64,000 nt of DNA from Bettongia penicillata ogilbyi (Eukaryota > Chordata > Mammalia > Diprotodontia > Potoroidae). The position numbers and the translations under genes are program-made. The stretch covers positions 992,001 to 1,056,000 of the forward strand of contig JAJHZJ010000009.1 of NCBI GenBank assembly GCA_023548195.1. Reading direction: 5' to 3'. Below, in pieces: positions 32,811-44,194 of this stretch. The notes beneath the pieces are model-generated. The model saw only the letters and a program-made list of their open reading frames with translations. It made no database searches and was not told the DNA's origin. Each line of letters starts with the position of its first letter. The stretch's first letter is position 1.

Positions 32811-33550
32811 TGGGAGATGTTTCATCAATGTTCTGAAGTTATGACTAGTCACTGATCCTATCAGGGTTCAACGTCTTTCAGAGTTGTTTTCCCTCATATT
32901 ACTGTGGCCATCAGATATATTCTGCTGGTTCTCAGGGGAGGCAGTCTTCAAGTTCTTCTGATATCCTGAGGCTGCCTAAGATGCACATAGGAAATACATC
33001 CATTATCCTTCCCTCTCTCCATAGGATAAACTCATCTTTTTCTATTATCCATTTTTCTGGTGACATCATATACACCACTCTTTCTATAATCATATCCTTT
33101 ATAATTTATAATAACTTTATAGTTCCTTGTTTGTAATGCATCTCAACCTTCTCACACCTCCATGGGGCCCTTTGGTTGAGTCTTAAATTCAGTTTTTCAG
33201 AGACTATAGTATTTCATGCTTTGCCATGTGACTGGACGAATGTTGCTATTCAAAGATGGGCCTTCATTTCAAGAAGAGGTTCAGAGACTTTCAAATACTT
33301 TCAATAATACAGGCAACCAGGGAGTCTCAGAATGGCCCAGTGGATAGGGGACAAGATAGCAACAACCAGGGGGTTCAGAGAGAGGCAGAAATTGAAGCTT
33401 ATCTATAATGAGAAGGGCTACAAGACTCAGTTGGAAATCTCAAAGAGCCAGAAGCATAGGGCCTGCGGGGAACTCTGAGCGAGGTGACAGACATCCAGTC
33501 CACATACTCCCACTGCTTGAAATTGTACATACTTTTTAATATCTGCTTCA
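32811..33550. other. Unassigned stretch
   Basis: No gene or sure repeat seen. Confidence 0.4.
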
Positions 33551-33554
33551 GTTG

Positions 33555-33700
33555 GTGTCAATTCAGCATATACATATGCTGTACTATATACTAGTTGGTA
33601 AAAAAGTGAAAAATGCCATCATCCCTACTCTCAAGGAGCTTACACATCCAATAGGAGAGATGCAATATTCATCTTTGTATACAACATAATGGGGGACCCA
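33555..33700 (-). mobile_element. L2 3' end, antisense
   Basis: 'ATCCCTACTCTCAAGGAGCTTACACATCCAATAGG' type terminus near 33621-33655. Confidence 0.65.
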
Positions 33701-33982
33701 CGACAAATTATTTACTCTCTCCTTGCTTTCAGACATGAATCAAAGGCAATTCTATAAGGTAAGGTAATAAATTGCTGAGCAGAGGTAAAACTGAATCAGG
33801 AGAGAATTTCCTTCTAGAGAGTTCCTCACCTCAAGGAAATCACAGAGCCAGTCCATAAAAAAACACTAAACTAACACATAAATTAGTATAACAGAAGGGA
33901 CAAAATGATAAGAGCAAAGAAATCTGGATGAAATGTTCTAAGGTAATGTGAGCTAGGACAGATAGGTAACTTTCTATTCAAA

Positions 33983-34240
33983 TTCTAGGTGGCCTGGTGG
34001 ATAGAGTGGTTGACCTCAAGTCAAGGAGATCTGAACTCAAATGTAGTCTCATTTATTAGCTTTGGGACCATAGACAAGTCATTTATTCCCCCTATGCCTC
34101 AGTTTCCTCATCTATAAAATGGGGACAATAATAGCACCTACCTTCCATGGTAACTGTGCAGTTAAATGAGATAATGTTTGTAGAGCTTGTTCTAAGCCTT
34201 AAAGGGCTATATAAATGCTGGATTATATTATTAGTGTTAT
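33983..34240 (+). mobile_element. Ther-1/MIR-type CORE-SINE, near full length
   Basis: Head GGTGGCCTGGTGGATAGAGT, CORE 'CTCAGTTTCCTCATCTATAAAATGGGGACAATAATAGCACC', 3' part 'AATGAGATAATGTTTGTAGAGC' and 'GGGCTATATAAATGCTGG'. Confidence 0.85.
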
Positions 34241-34379
34241 TATATGTTCCATGAATCCTTCTCTAGTCCTTTTAGATAGAAAAGAATCCTTCCTGTCTTT
34301 GAATTCTCATACATCTATAACTATTTTTTATATGACACTTTGACATTTGCAAAGTACATATATTCTCTGAGAGGCATAT

Positions 34380-34568
34380 ATCTGGAGTTGGAACAGACCT
34401 CAGAGACCTTCTCTAGAGTCCAATTCCCTCATTTGACAGGGGAGGAAACTAAGGCCTAGCATGGTTAAGTGATTTGTCCAAGGTAACACAGGTTATTTAT
34501 AAAAAGAGCTGGAATTCAAACACAGAGCCTCTGATCATCAATCCAAGTTTCTTCTCAATGCACTGTCC
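34380..34568 (-). mobile_element. MIR-type SINE, antisense
   Basis: 'GGGGAGGAAACTAAGGCCTAG' near 34440 and 'AAGTGATTTGTCCAAGGTAACAC' near 34466. Confidence 0.7.
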
Positions 34569-34594
34569 TAGATTAAGCCTGACCACATTTCATG

Positions 34595-34772
34595 AGGTAG
34601 AAATTAGAAATATTGTTATCTTTTCCACCCCCATCCCTCCCTTTTACAGCTGAGAAAATTGGAGCACAGAGAGATTAGGTGATTCCTCCATGGTTACACA
34701 GCTAATAGGTATCAAGGAAGCTGCTTGCATAATTTCAGAATTCAGGTTCAATATTCTATCATCCATGTCACA
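34595..34772 (-). mobile_element. MIR-type SINE, antisense
   Basis: 'CCCTTTTACAGCTGAGAAAATTGGAGCACAGAGAG' type CORE and 'GGTTACACAGCTAATAGGTA'. It lies directly after another antisense MIR. Confidence 0.7.
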
Positions 34773-34934
34773 TTCCACTTTATTTAAGGTTTATTTGTGT
34801 GTTTGTCTTGTGTTTCCTACTGAAAGGAGCTATAAGCTATAGGACATCTACACATAGTTCAGCACAGGACCTTGAACTCGAATGTAGTAGGTACTATCTA
34901 AATACTTACTCCCTTTCCCCTCTACGAAGGACGA

Positions 34935-35445
34935 ACACATACATATACTTCCAGAGTGATCCTTCAGTCTCTGTTAAATATCTACAAGGCTGAGGAGCTC
35001 ACTACCTTACAGGAACAGTGTCTAGGCTGTTTTAGCTATGGGTTCTTCATTCCTTTACAATCCAGGGGGGCGGTCCTTTATTGTAGCACATTTCCATACA
35101 GGCACTCTATTTCAGTTATGACTCAGAAGTAGCCAAGACAACTAAAGAAAAAAACAGCAGGGGGTAGAGAGGGACTGCCAGGTTGGAAGACTAACCAAAA
35201 ACTTCAGTCAGATCTCTACTGGCAGTAAAAGTGGATAAATGAGACATTTCTGGGGCCAATTGAGGGGAAAGTGCCTCCAGTTAGAACTGAATCATCCAAA
35301 TTGTGGCATTTATCCACTTTACTTTGCCAGCCTCATCCTGTTTGTATTTTAGCCACAATGGGGTAGTGGGAAGAGCCCTGGGCTGTGCTTTCTCCTTAGT
35401 CCTTTAAATTACGACATCACTCGGCTTATCATCTCTATCTCAAAA
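34935..35445. other. Unassigned stretch with a 14-bp inverted repeat
   Basis: AAAGTGGATAAATG at 35228-35241 is exactly inverted at 35307-35320. No gene or repeat family recognised. The block looks unique. Confidence 0.4.
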
Positions 35446-35449
35446 GTCA

Positions 35450-35590
35450 GTGAGGCATAGTGGAACTAGATCAGTCCCGAGAGACCTGCATTCAAGTCTT
35501 GCCTCTGATGTGAATTGACTGTGTGACTCTGAGCAAATTCCTTGACCTCTCAGTGCTCCAGGCATCTCTTTAAAATCTTAAATTGCAGAA
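35450..35590 (+). mobile_element. MIR fragment
   Basis: 'CCTGCATTCAAGTCTTGCCTC' and 'TTGACTGTGTGACTCTGAGC' are the sense head and CORE. Confidence 0.6.
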
Positions 35591-35619
35591 TAAGCCCTGA
35601 GCTCCCTTTCCTCCCCAAT

Positions 35620-37300
35620 TCCACACTTTGAACTACTTCAATTTCATTCTCTTCCTTTGCTCCAGTCTTGGAGGAAAGGCTAGCCCTTCTTGCCAGCACC
35701 AACTACTTGAATTCTTAATTCTGTGTCCTGTGGGAATGTGCTCACTCCCTCTCTCGCCTTGATTTTCAGCTTCTTATCCACCAGCACCTCCCATGCTGCC
35801 TTTAAATATCCTTAAAAATCCTTTCCTTGATCCCACCATCTTCTCAATCTATCATACGGCATCTCTCCCCCTCCCTCTTATAACCAGAGTAGAATATGCT
35901 GCCTATAGTCAGTACCTCCTGTTCCTTCCACCTTCTTACCTCGCACTCCTCAAACTCTTGCCTTCTGGCTCCTCTGCCTGACCTCCCCCCACCACTCTAT
36001 TGAATCTACTTTCTCCAGGATGACCAATGACCTCTTAATTGATAGATCCAATGGCTTTGTCTAAGTCCTCACCTTTGTCCCCTCTAAAGGGTGACCCTCT
36101 CCTCCTTTTGGATATTCTCTGTTCCCGGAGTTTCCAGAACATTGTCCTATTAGAGGTTCTGCTGCTACCTGTCTCCTTTTCAGTCATTTTTGCAGGATCA
36201 TCATTCATATCCCACTCTCTGTGCATGCATGGATGAACAACAGGGATTTATCTTGGGGCTCTCTGCTCTTCCTCTCTCTGATCTTATCTGCTCCCATGGG
36301 CTCAGCAATCACTTTTGTGTAAATGACTTCCAAATCAATATATCTAGCCCTTATCTACCTATGTGACCTTGGACAAGTAACTTTATTACTCTGGGCTTCA
36401 GTTTCCTTCTCTGTCAAATAAGGGAGCTGAACCAGTTTGCTGCTAAAGTTCCCTCCAGTTTTGAATCTGTGATCTTGTGATCCTGTAATCTATCTCCTAA
36501 GCCCTATGCCTGGATCTAGAACTTCCTGCTATATCTCTACCTGAATGTCAGTCATATGGAGATCTTAAACAGCATGTTCTAAACAGAAGTCATTATCTCT
36601 GTTCTTTTTCCCTCCTAATTTTTCTGTTTCCCTGATGTCAAAGACATCACTATATTCTGGTCCAGGAATTATCCTTAATTCTTTTCTTTCATTTACCATC
36701 ATTTAATTGTGAACTCCTTTGCCTCTTAGCATAGTTCCTGGAACACAGAAGGCACTTAATAAATGCTTACTGACTGACTGACTATCCACTCTCACCTTTC
36801 CATATCCCATCAATTGCCAAGTCTTGTGTCTTCTACCTCTACTTCATCCTTGTGACCATTCCTTTCTCTCTACTCATACCACAGTGACCTTGGCTCGGGC
36901 CCTTACCATCTCTTCTCTAAACTATGTTTCCCAGTTGAGTTTCTTCTCTCTCAAATCCAGCTTCCAGGCAAATGACAAATTGATATTTCTAAAGAGAGGT
37001 ATGACTACTCTGTCCCTGGTTCCCCATTGCCTTTAGGATAAAATACAAAACCTTCTGTTTGGCATTTAGAACCCTTCCAGGCTGATTATATATTAGTCTT
37101 CCTCATCAACTCTGTGGTCTAGTCAAATAAGTTTATTTGCTGTTCCCTGTATATACCATTCTATCTCCCACTTCCACACCTTTGCACAGGCTATCTCCCA
37201 TGCTTTAAATGTTCTCTCTCATCAGTTCCACCTATTTGAACACATGCATTCAATAAAGGCTCAGTTCATGTTTCTTTAAGAAGTTTTTAATAACTTTTTC
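35620..37300 (+). mobile_element. L2 LINE with RT-region relic, interrupted by MIR and an L2 tip
   Basis: Sense L2 from the RT region to near the 3' end. 'GACCAATGACCTCTTAATTG' near 36021 and the reading TTGIYLGALCSSSLSDLICSHG (36238-36304) correspond to the RT block GVPQGSILGP...SLGDLISSHG of L2. The YADD motif is not preserved. A MIR (36345-36480) and a separate L2 3' tip (36706-36780) are nested inside. 'TTTGCACAGGCTATCTCCCATGC' near 37183 lies near the L2 end. Confidence 0.75.
36345..36480 (+). mobile_element. MIR-type SINE
   Basis: 'CTATGTGACCTTGGACAAGTAAC' and 'TTCAGTTTCCTTCTCTGTCAAA' followed by 'AAGTTCCCTCCAGTTTTGAATC'. Nested in the L2. Confidence 0.75.
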
Positions 37301-37382
37301 AATTCTAAGTGCATTCACTCAATCACAAGATATTTTATACATATCCACTGTTTACTTATCTGTGGATATGTGCCCCCTGATC

Positions 37383-37596
37383 CAGAGGTTCTTAACTTTT
37401 TTTGTATCATAGACTCCTTGGTCAGGCTAGCAAAACTTATGGTCCCTTTCTTGGAATGATACTTTCAAATAATTGAAGAAAATGCTAAATTTCAGTTAGA
37501 AGTTTGTGAGAATAAAGATGGTTAATTTTTCCCACCCAAATTCCCATACCCCCTGAAGTTTATTCACACATATGGATTCCAGGCAAAGAACTCCAG
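37383..37596. mobile_element. hAT (Charlie-type) MITE, decayed
   Basis: Left end CAGAGGTTCTTAAC and right end CAAAGAACTCCAG are compatible with terminal inverted repeats. Internal 'GACTCCTTGGTCAGGCTAGC' and 'ATACCCCCTGAAGTTTATTC' fit a known mammalian Charlie type. No convincing 8-bp duplication. Confidence 0.6.
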
Positions 37597-37599
37597 ACC

Positions 37600-37720
37600 C
37601 AATAAAATGTCAACTCCTTGAGGGCAAGAACTGTCTCACTTTTAAATTTGTATCCTCGGTGGCTCACACAGTACTTGGCTTTTAGTAGGCAGTTGGTAAA
37701 TGCTTGTGGTTGCTTAGTTG
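37600..37720 (+). mobile_element. L2 3' end
   Basis: 'TGTCAACTCCTTGAGGGCAAGAACTGTCTC' and 'AGTAGGCAGTTGGTAAATGC' form the sense terminus. Confidence 0.7.
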
Positions 37721-37824
37721 GTCTTCATTATTATAAGGCGTTTCCTCACTGGGAATTCACTCTATCAGTTAATCTCAGGTTTATGCTCTTCCCCTAACTC
37801 TTCCATCTATTTCAGATCACAAAT

Positions 37825-37990
37825 TTTGGACTATAAAGGGCCCTAGAGCTCTTCTAACCCAATCCCCTCATTTTATAGATGAACTGAGGCCATGGAAGAA
37901 GTTACATAATTTGCCCAAAGTCACACATAGTAAATAGCAGAGATGATATTAGAGCTCAAATTCCAAATCCAATGTTTTTTTCATTCAGAC
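37825..37990 (-). mobile_element. MIR-type SINE, antisense
   Basis: 'CCTCATTTTATAGATGAACTGAGGCC' near 37867 and 'AATTTGCCCAAAGTCACACATAG' near 37910. Confidence 0.7.
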
Positions 37991-38034
37991 CAGTATCCTC
38001 AGCATATATACATACTCATTGACTCTAACTTTCT

Positions 38035-38240
38035 TTTTTTAAAAAATAATTAATTAATTTATTTTCAGTTTTCAACAATCATTTCCATATGTTTTAAATT
38101 TTCTCCCCCTACCTCTCCCCAAAACAGCATGCAGTCTTATGTGGACTCTACACATACATTCTTATTAAACACATTTCCACATTAGTCATGTTGCACAGAA
38201 GAATTAAAATGAATGGGAGAAACCATGAGAAAAACCAGAC
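38035..38240 (-). mobile_element. L1 LINE 3' end, antisense
   Basis: 'TTTTCAGTTTTCAACAATCATTTCC', a CT-rich block, 'CATTAGTCATGTTGCACAGAAG' and 'GGGAGAAACCATGAGAAA', parallel to 63430-63630. Confidence 0.75.
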
Positions 38241-39180
38241 CAAAGCAAAACATAACCCAAGAGAAAATTGACTCTAGCCTCCTTGACTTTGCTTATGCTG
38301 TGCCCTTCTGCCCTTTCATGCCTTCTTCTTGTCAATTAATGGAAGCTTATGCAACAAGGCACACTAAGAGACTGTGTATATGGCAAGCAAGTCAAACCAC
38401 CTCAGTTCCTCCTTGCCCTCATACCTGAATGGAGCCAACATAGGGCACTTACCCCAAAAATACTGCAAATCATAATGGTCTCCCTAGTACCACTAGCTGT
38501 TTTTTCCACTTGGTTTCCACAACAATCTTTGAAAGGAACAGTCTCTGAAGAGAAAAGCCCTCTTTTATCACGATGGCTGATTCCAAGAACTGCTTGGCAG
38601 GTAAACCCAAATGTCTCAGGAATAGCGATGCCCAACCAGACAGTCCCCTAGGCAGTCTTCAGGGAAGCAACTATTTGAAGATGAGGGCCACCACTGCTAA
38701 CAAACTTCTACCTATGGGATAGGCTAGGTAGCTTGACCAAAACAGCAAGGAAGGCACTGTAGAAGAGACAGGAGGCAGCATAAGTCAGACAAATCAAATC
38801 ACCATGACTGCCACCTCCCTTCCGACTCTAACTGAAACAACTTAGAACCCAGAACTGTGGGAATAGCAGTGCTCCCAGACCCTGCCTACAACCTGGTTCA
38901 CACGGCCATCACCTCAGGAAACAACTCCTATGTAGATGTGACTCAGCAAATGTTGATGCCTTTACCGCCCCCCCACTCCCAGAAAATTATGGTTCCTGAA
39001 GGTGCAGAAATTTCTCAACAAAGTCCTTGGTATTTTCAAATTGTTACAAAATCAGAAACAGAAATGATTCTTTTTAAATTAGTGGAAACCTCATTAAAGA
39101 AGTGCATCACCATTTGCTTTTTCTATGGTTTTCCCAGAGGATCATGTGACATTTACTCTGATTTGTATGTGAAACCCTAT
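38241..39180. other. Unassigned block with long open frames
   Basis: Three plus-strand frames of 71, 100 and 108 codons (38213-38428, 38349-38651, 38857-39183) lie in succession. Composition is less AT-rich than the surroundings. I recognise no domain. It could be a decayed endogenous retrovirus or processed-gene remnant, but nothing decisive is visible. Confidence 0.3.
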
Positions 39181-39184
39181 TAAT

Positions 39185-39290
39185 ATGTGAGTTCCTTGAG
39201 AGCAGAGACTGTCTCTGATTTTTTCATTTGTATTCCCAGTGAATATGAATGCACATAGTAAATATTTAGAAAATGTTTGTTTTTCATCCA
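39185..39290 (+). mobile_element. L2 3' end
   Basis: 'GTGAGTTCCTTGAGAGCAGAGACTGTCTC' and 'CACATAGTAAATATTTAGAAAATG'. Confidence 0.65.
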
Positions 39291-39800
39291 TTCCTTTGTC
39301 CATTTATCCACCCATCCATTCCTTTAAATCAACAATCTCAAACTAAAACATCTGTTGAAGTTAATATTGCTAGCCTCCATTTTCTAGTATTATCTAAAGC
39401 TGTGACTTTTCATGCTTCTCTGAAAAAAGGAGAAAAGGGCCACAATAATATAAATTATACAGGAGGTAAGAAGCCCCAGAAAGGCATCAACTTTGAAAAG
39501 TCTGGTTAACCCGTTGTCCAAGACCTGGTCCAAGTTTTACTCATTTTGTGGAGCCTTGTGAAGGCTTTCCTTTCAGTCTTTCTCTCTTCTGAAGTCTGTG
39601 TGCATCTACTATATGAGCTGTACTCCTAATACTTTAATAATACATAAGTTGGGGATCGGTGATTTTCTAGGGGGGGCAATTCTTACTGCCTATGCAATTA
39701 ACAAGTCGCCTATAATTTTGCAGCTAGTTTTGGAGAGTTGCATGAGTTTCAGAGAAGGGAACTCTTTTGCATATGATTTCAGAGCTAGCGAGTGCTAGAA
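39291..39800. other. Unassigned stretch
   Basis: No gene or sure repeat seen. Confidence 0.35.
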
Positions 39801-39805
39801 ATTGA

Positions 39806-40115
39806 GAAATAGTGGAGTGAAATGAACAGAACCATGAGGATATTGTATACAGTAACAGCAATATTGTTCAAAGAGTAAATATGAATGGCAAGGCCATTCT
39901 GAATTATGTGAATGTTCAAATCAACTACAAAGGACCTGTAAAGAAAGATGCGATTCACCTCCAGGGAAGAATTACTATAGTGAACTATGTGTTTGTATAG
40001 TTGTGTGCGTGTGTGTGTGAAACATTGACCTTCTGTAGTTCAGGGTTGGGAGGGAGGGAGGGAAATAGCTTGGAACTCAAATGTAGCAAAAAAAAGTATT
40101 ACAAAAAAAGAAATA
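39806..40115 (+). mobile_element. L1 LINE 3' end
   Basis: 'GAAATGAACAGAACCATGAGG', 'TATACAGTAACAGCAATATTG', 'GATTCACCTCCAGGGAAGAA', a purine-rich GGGAGGGAGGGAGGG and an A-rich end. Strongly 5'-truncated. Confidence 0.75.
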
Positions 40116-40460
40116 TGAGTTGAATCCAGTTTTTACTACTAATATTATAAAATACAAATACTACCAGTATCTCATCTTACCCAATATTGTCCTTTCCTTC
40201 ATTGTACAATAGAATAGTTTGTTATATCAATGTAGAATTCTGTCTTATTCCTCATTCCATGAATATTAGGTCTTGCCTCACCACTTAGTTGCTACTTATG
40301 GGCATAGGGCATGTATTTAGTTTTGATATCATAGGAAAATATCCAGCATGTGGTTAGCACACAGTAGCTATAAGGTGTGCTCAAAACATATTTGAAATTT
40401 CCCTTTTGAAATTTGCCTTGCACATAGGAGCTCAAAAAATCTTTATTGAATTAAATTAAG
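40116..40460. other. Unassigned stretch
   Basis: No gene or sure repeat seen. Confidence 0.35.
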
Positions 40461-40464
40461 ACAA

Positions 40465-40770
40465 AATGATATAATCCAATCCAATATGCATTTATTAATT
40501 ACCTATCATATACTTTATATTCCTGGGGACACAAAGATAAACAAACAACTGATCCCTGCCATTGTTTTCCACAGGGGATACAACTTGGAAACAGATAAGT
40601 ATATAAAGCATTATGTTAGGAGTATTTCTAATTTTAGGATTTATTCATCCTTTAGGAAGTGATACAGTGAGTTGATTCATTAAGAAACCAGAGATTCTAA
40701 GAGGTAGAGATGAGGAGTACATTCCACAGCCCTCACGAAGGCACAGAAACAAAAAATAGAATGTCATATT
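40465..40770 (-). mobile_element. L2 LINE 3' part, antisense
   Basis: 'ATATGCATTTATTAATTACC', 'CCTGGGGACACAAAGATAAAC', then 'CAGAGATTCTAAGAGGTAGAGATGAGGAGTACATTCC'. Confidence 0.7.
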
Positions 40771-42012
40771 CATTGAATAAATACATTTTCTCTTTTGTTG
40801 TGTTTTTAATTCTGTAGTTTTGTAGAATTGATATTTCAAAGAAATAGACAAAAATTCTAACTCATAAAGAGCACATTGCAGTGACTGTTAGAGATATTGT
40901 AGAGGCTGTTGGTGTAGGGAAGACATGCTTGTGGATCATTTAAGTTCACAATGAAGCAAAATCAATTGCACCAAGGTGTAAAGGAAGGTGTGGTTAAAAA
41001 ATAATTCAAAGACTGGCAAACTGTTGCTGCAAAAACAATCTTATTAATCCTCAGTAAGTAAGTAGAGATCTGTAGAGAGACCTGGGATATAATAGGGCTG
41101 TCACTAATTGTTCTGTAATGCAAAATAAGCTTCTTAAAGTGTAAGAATAGCAAAAAGACCAGTAAAAAAGAGACATTAAGCATTACTACGAGAAAAACCT
41201 TTTGTCCTAGGCAAGACAATACAAAGATTGGAGTACTGAAGGTTGAAAAAGGTCTTTTATGGATAAAACTCACTTTTTTATTTAAGGCTAACAATAGAAG
41301 TCCAGGTGAATCTATAAGATTTGGACATCTCCATCAGATTATAAAACATCCACCACCACTTCTCCAAAAGTTTTGAAGATTTTTTTTTTTTATTTCCAAT
41401 GGATCTGGAAGCCTAGCCCCCATTAAGGGACTGATGAAGTCTGACAAATATATAAAGATATCGAAGAGTAGAATTGTTCAAGAATTACAGAAATTCTCAA
41501 ATGAAGATACAATATTTGCATCACCACCATGCCACATCTCATAAAAAGTTAAAGCATTTATTTATCTAAGAGATGGAGATAAACATGCTTTCTTAGCTTA
41601 GGAAATTGCCTGATTGAAACTCCATTGAAAACTTATAGGCTGTAATCCACTTCAAACTGAAAAATAAAGCATCGTCAAAAGTATGCTTGATATCCTATGT
41701 AATAAATATGGTTTTTATGAAAAATTAAAGAATATATATCAAAACCTAGTGACTTTAATGATAAATCAGGTAAAGTAACTGAATGCTGCAAAAGGAGAGG
41801 CTATTATATATTAAAATGTTTTCTAAAGATGTAAAAAAGTTGTAAGGCTTATTGTATAAATTAAAAAATTATTTTACTTTGTACCAGTTAATTCACATAC
41901 TACTATAGGATAATAGCTCCAGTGGATATTAGACTTAGGTGAACATTTTTTTTATGGATACAGAAACCTGGGCATGTTGGTAGGCAGCAAGGAAGGAGCC
42001 ATGTGCATGCGC
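40771..42012. other. Unassigned AT-rich stretch
   Basis: About 1.2 kb with no recognisable gene or repeat. The minus-strand 110-codon frame at 40962-41294 has no familiar domain. Confidence 0.35.
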
Positions 42013-42013
42013 A

Positions 42014-42086
42014 TGAGAGAGAGAGAGAGAGAGGGAGAGAGAGAGAGAGAGAGAGGCAGGGAGGGAGGGAGAGGAGGGAGGGAGAG
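42014..42086 (+). repeat. (GA)n / (GGGA)n purine microsatellite
   Basis: GA units followed by GAGGGAGG units, a strongly purine-biased strand able in principle to form triplex DNA. Confidence 0.9.
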
Positions 42087-42289
42087 ACTGAAAAGTGGAT
42101 AAAGGGGTTGATCCAAGGGACAAGCTCCAGAAGAAGATAGAAGATGATGTTATCAAGAGAGCAATTGAGGTCTTGGCCCAGAGAAGGGTCACTTCTTCAT
42201 TAGGGATAGTAGCAAAGGTAGAAAGACTTGAGGATGGTGTTGAAGGGTTTTGAGGCATGGAACGTGGGAGAAGAAGAAACACATGACAT

Positions 42290-42660
42290 TTAATTTGAAA
42301 AGAACTCTGACTTTCAAGTCAGAAGAAGTGGATTAAAATTCTGCTTCTGCCATTTTACTTGTTTTACCTGGGGCAAATCACTTAGTCTCTCTGGGTCTCA
42401 GTTTTCTCATATTTAAAAGGAATGTGTCGGACTAGAGTCAGGGTTCAGCAAACTATTGACCAATGACCAAATGTAGCCTGCCCTCCCTTCTTTGTACAGC
42501 CTGCAAGCTAAGAAGGTTTTTTACATTTTGAAATATGATAAAACTTTATTTAAAAAATGTAAAAACCAATCTTAACTACACAAAAGTGTGAATTTAGACC
42601 CAGGCTGCATAGTTTTCCAATTCTTGGACTAGATCTATGATCCTATGAATAAAGTTCTAA
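42290..42660 (+). mobile_element. MIR-type SINE split by a hAT MITE
   Basis: 'CCTGGGGCAAATCACTTAGTCTCTCTGGGTCTCAG' CORE at 42368-42402. It is broken at GGACTAGAG (42429-42437) and resumes at 42627 with GACTAGATCTATGATCC. Confidence 0.75.
42439..42626. mobile_element. hAT MITE nested in MIR
   Basis: Starts CAGGGTTCAGCAAACT and ends GTTTTCCAATTCTTG. Internal 'GCCTGCAAGCTAAGAAGG' and 'ATAAAACTTTATTTAAAAA' fit a known mammalian hAT family. GACTAGAG (42430-42437) and GACTAGAT (42627-42634) flank it, allowing one extra base on the left. Confidence 0.65.
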
Positions 42661-42899
42661 GTAGAAAAAAAGGTACACTAAACAAAGCATGGAAAACAGT
42701 GTAGAGCACACCTTGTCTGAACAAGCAGTGTCCACATGAAAAAATTAGTATGTAAGCCAAGAATGCTAATGCCAGATGGAATTTGTACCTTATTTGGAGG
42801 ATAATAGGGAGCCATTGAAGATTTTTGAGGAAGGAGATGACATGATAGGTATTGCATATAGGACTTTACAAAATAGCTTTTAAAAGGCAAGGAATTTGT

Positions 42900-43080
42900 A
42901 TCTTATCAAGGAAATGGTAGCAATGCCAGAATAACTTGGATGAAAGCATAGATAGCAAGCTTATTAAATCTGCAGATGACATAAAGCTGAGGAGGATAGC
43001 TAACACATTGTATGACAGATCCAAAAATATCTTGACAGGCCAAGTCTAAAAAGAGGAAATTTAATAGAGATAAATGTGTA
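42900..43080 (+). pseudogene. L3/CR1 LINE fragment with RT active-site relic
   Basis: The plus strand at about 42966-43010 reads KSADDIKLRRIANTL, which corresponds to the KFADDTKLGG block around the catalytic Asp pair of CR1/L3 reverse transcriptase. Only about 180 bp is recognisable. It is a dead remnant of an old amniote LINE. Confidence 0.65.
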
Positions 43081-43985
43081 GTGCCCATGTCACACCCACA
43101 CAAAACTTCAGAAATGAGTATAGTCAAATACAATGTACATGGCTATGCAACTAATGGAGGAAACTCAAGGCAGGGGGATTTAAAAGCGGTGACTTGGAAT
43201 GTGTGGAGTGAGATGTGGAAAAGGATGAGATGTGTCTATGGTTACTGGTGCTTTTCTCTCTCTGGTCGATTTTGTAGGATTGTGATATCCAGGAAGTTTA
43301 CATCTTAGAAGGGAACAACTTCTTTGGACTGGTCTGGTACTATATGGACAGAGATGCAATATAAATGCAAGTACCCATGATTCTGTTCAACTGGAAATGG
43401 AGGTGTGACTGCTGAGTAGCTAAACCACGCTGGATGTGTGCTATTCAGACAGTGTATGCTGTCTTCAGGAGGCTTCAGTGAATGTTCCTGTATCACATTA
43501 TTGAACATAAACCTATTGCGGAGGTTTTGCTGTGAATAAAGAAAAAGCCCTGGACTAGTGCCCTTGCTGGCTCCCCTTTAGTTGGGGTGAGTACATCAGT
43601 GGCATTTCTATTATTTCTACTATTCTTTTCTACTATTGTGGTTAGTCTCTATATAGACATGCCTTCATAAACTCTTTAACAGAAAGACTGGTAAAGGGGA
43701 GGAGCTTAGAAATAGGGTCCAAGCCATGATCTGATTGGTGGCAACAACAAACATGCACTAAATAGATGAGAGTGTAGATACCACTCATGTAGGGGGCAGG
43801 GCCAAGGAATGAGTAATGGCCTGGTATCCAAAGAAAGGCACGGGAATTTCATAGTTACCCCTCAAATACCCTGTGGTGTTAGGTAGTACACACCAGGGAG
43901 TAAGGGCTTGATCAACAGCCACAAGCTTAGGAACTTGGCAATACCTGAGGAATAGGTTCTTGCTAAAGTACAACATAGATTTTCA
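43081..43985. other. Unassigned stretch
   Basis: No sure feature. 'TGTGAATAAAGAAAAAGCCC' near 43531 could be a poly(A)-signal region of an old LTR, but ends and target duplications are not visible. Confidence 0.3.
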
Positions 43986-43989
43986 TTTA

Positions 43990-44185
43990 TTTTAGCCCAT
44001 ACCCTCCGGTCTAGACAAACACTATATTCACTCTTGCTTCTATCTTCTCACATGCTGTGCTTCTCACTGGAATGCCCTCTGGCCTTCTCACTCCATCTCC
44101 AAATCCTACCTCCTCCATGAAGTTTTAACTTGCCTGTCTGATTTTATTTTTTTAACATCTGATTGCCTATAATGCTACATCTGAC
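43990..44185 (+). mobile_element. L2 fragment
   Basis: 'GCTTCTCACTGGAATGCCCTC' near 44060 and 'CCTACCTCCTCCATGAAGTTTT' near 44106 match the L2 region before the 3' UTR. Confidence 0.65.
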
Positions 44186-44194
44186 AATATCAGA

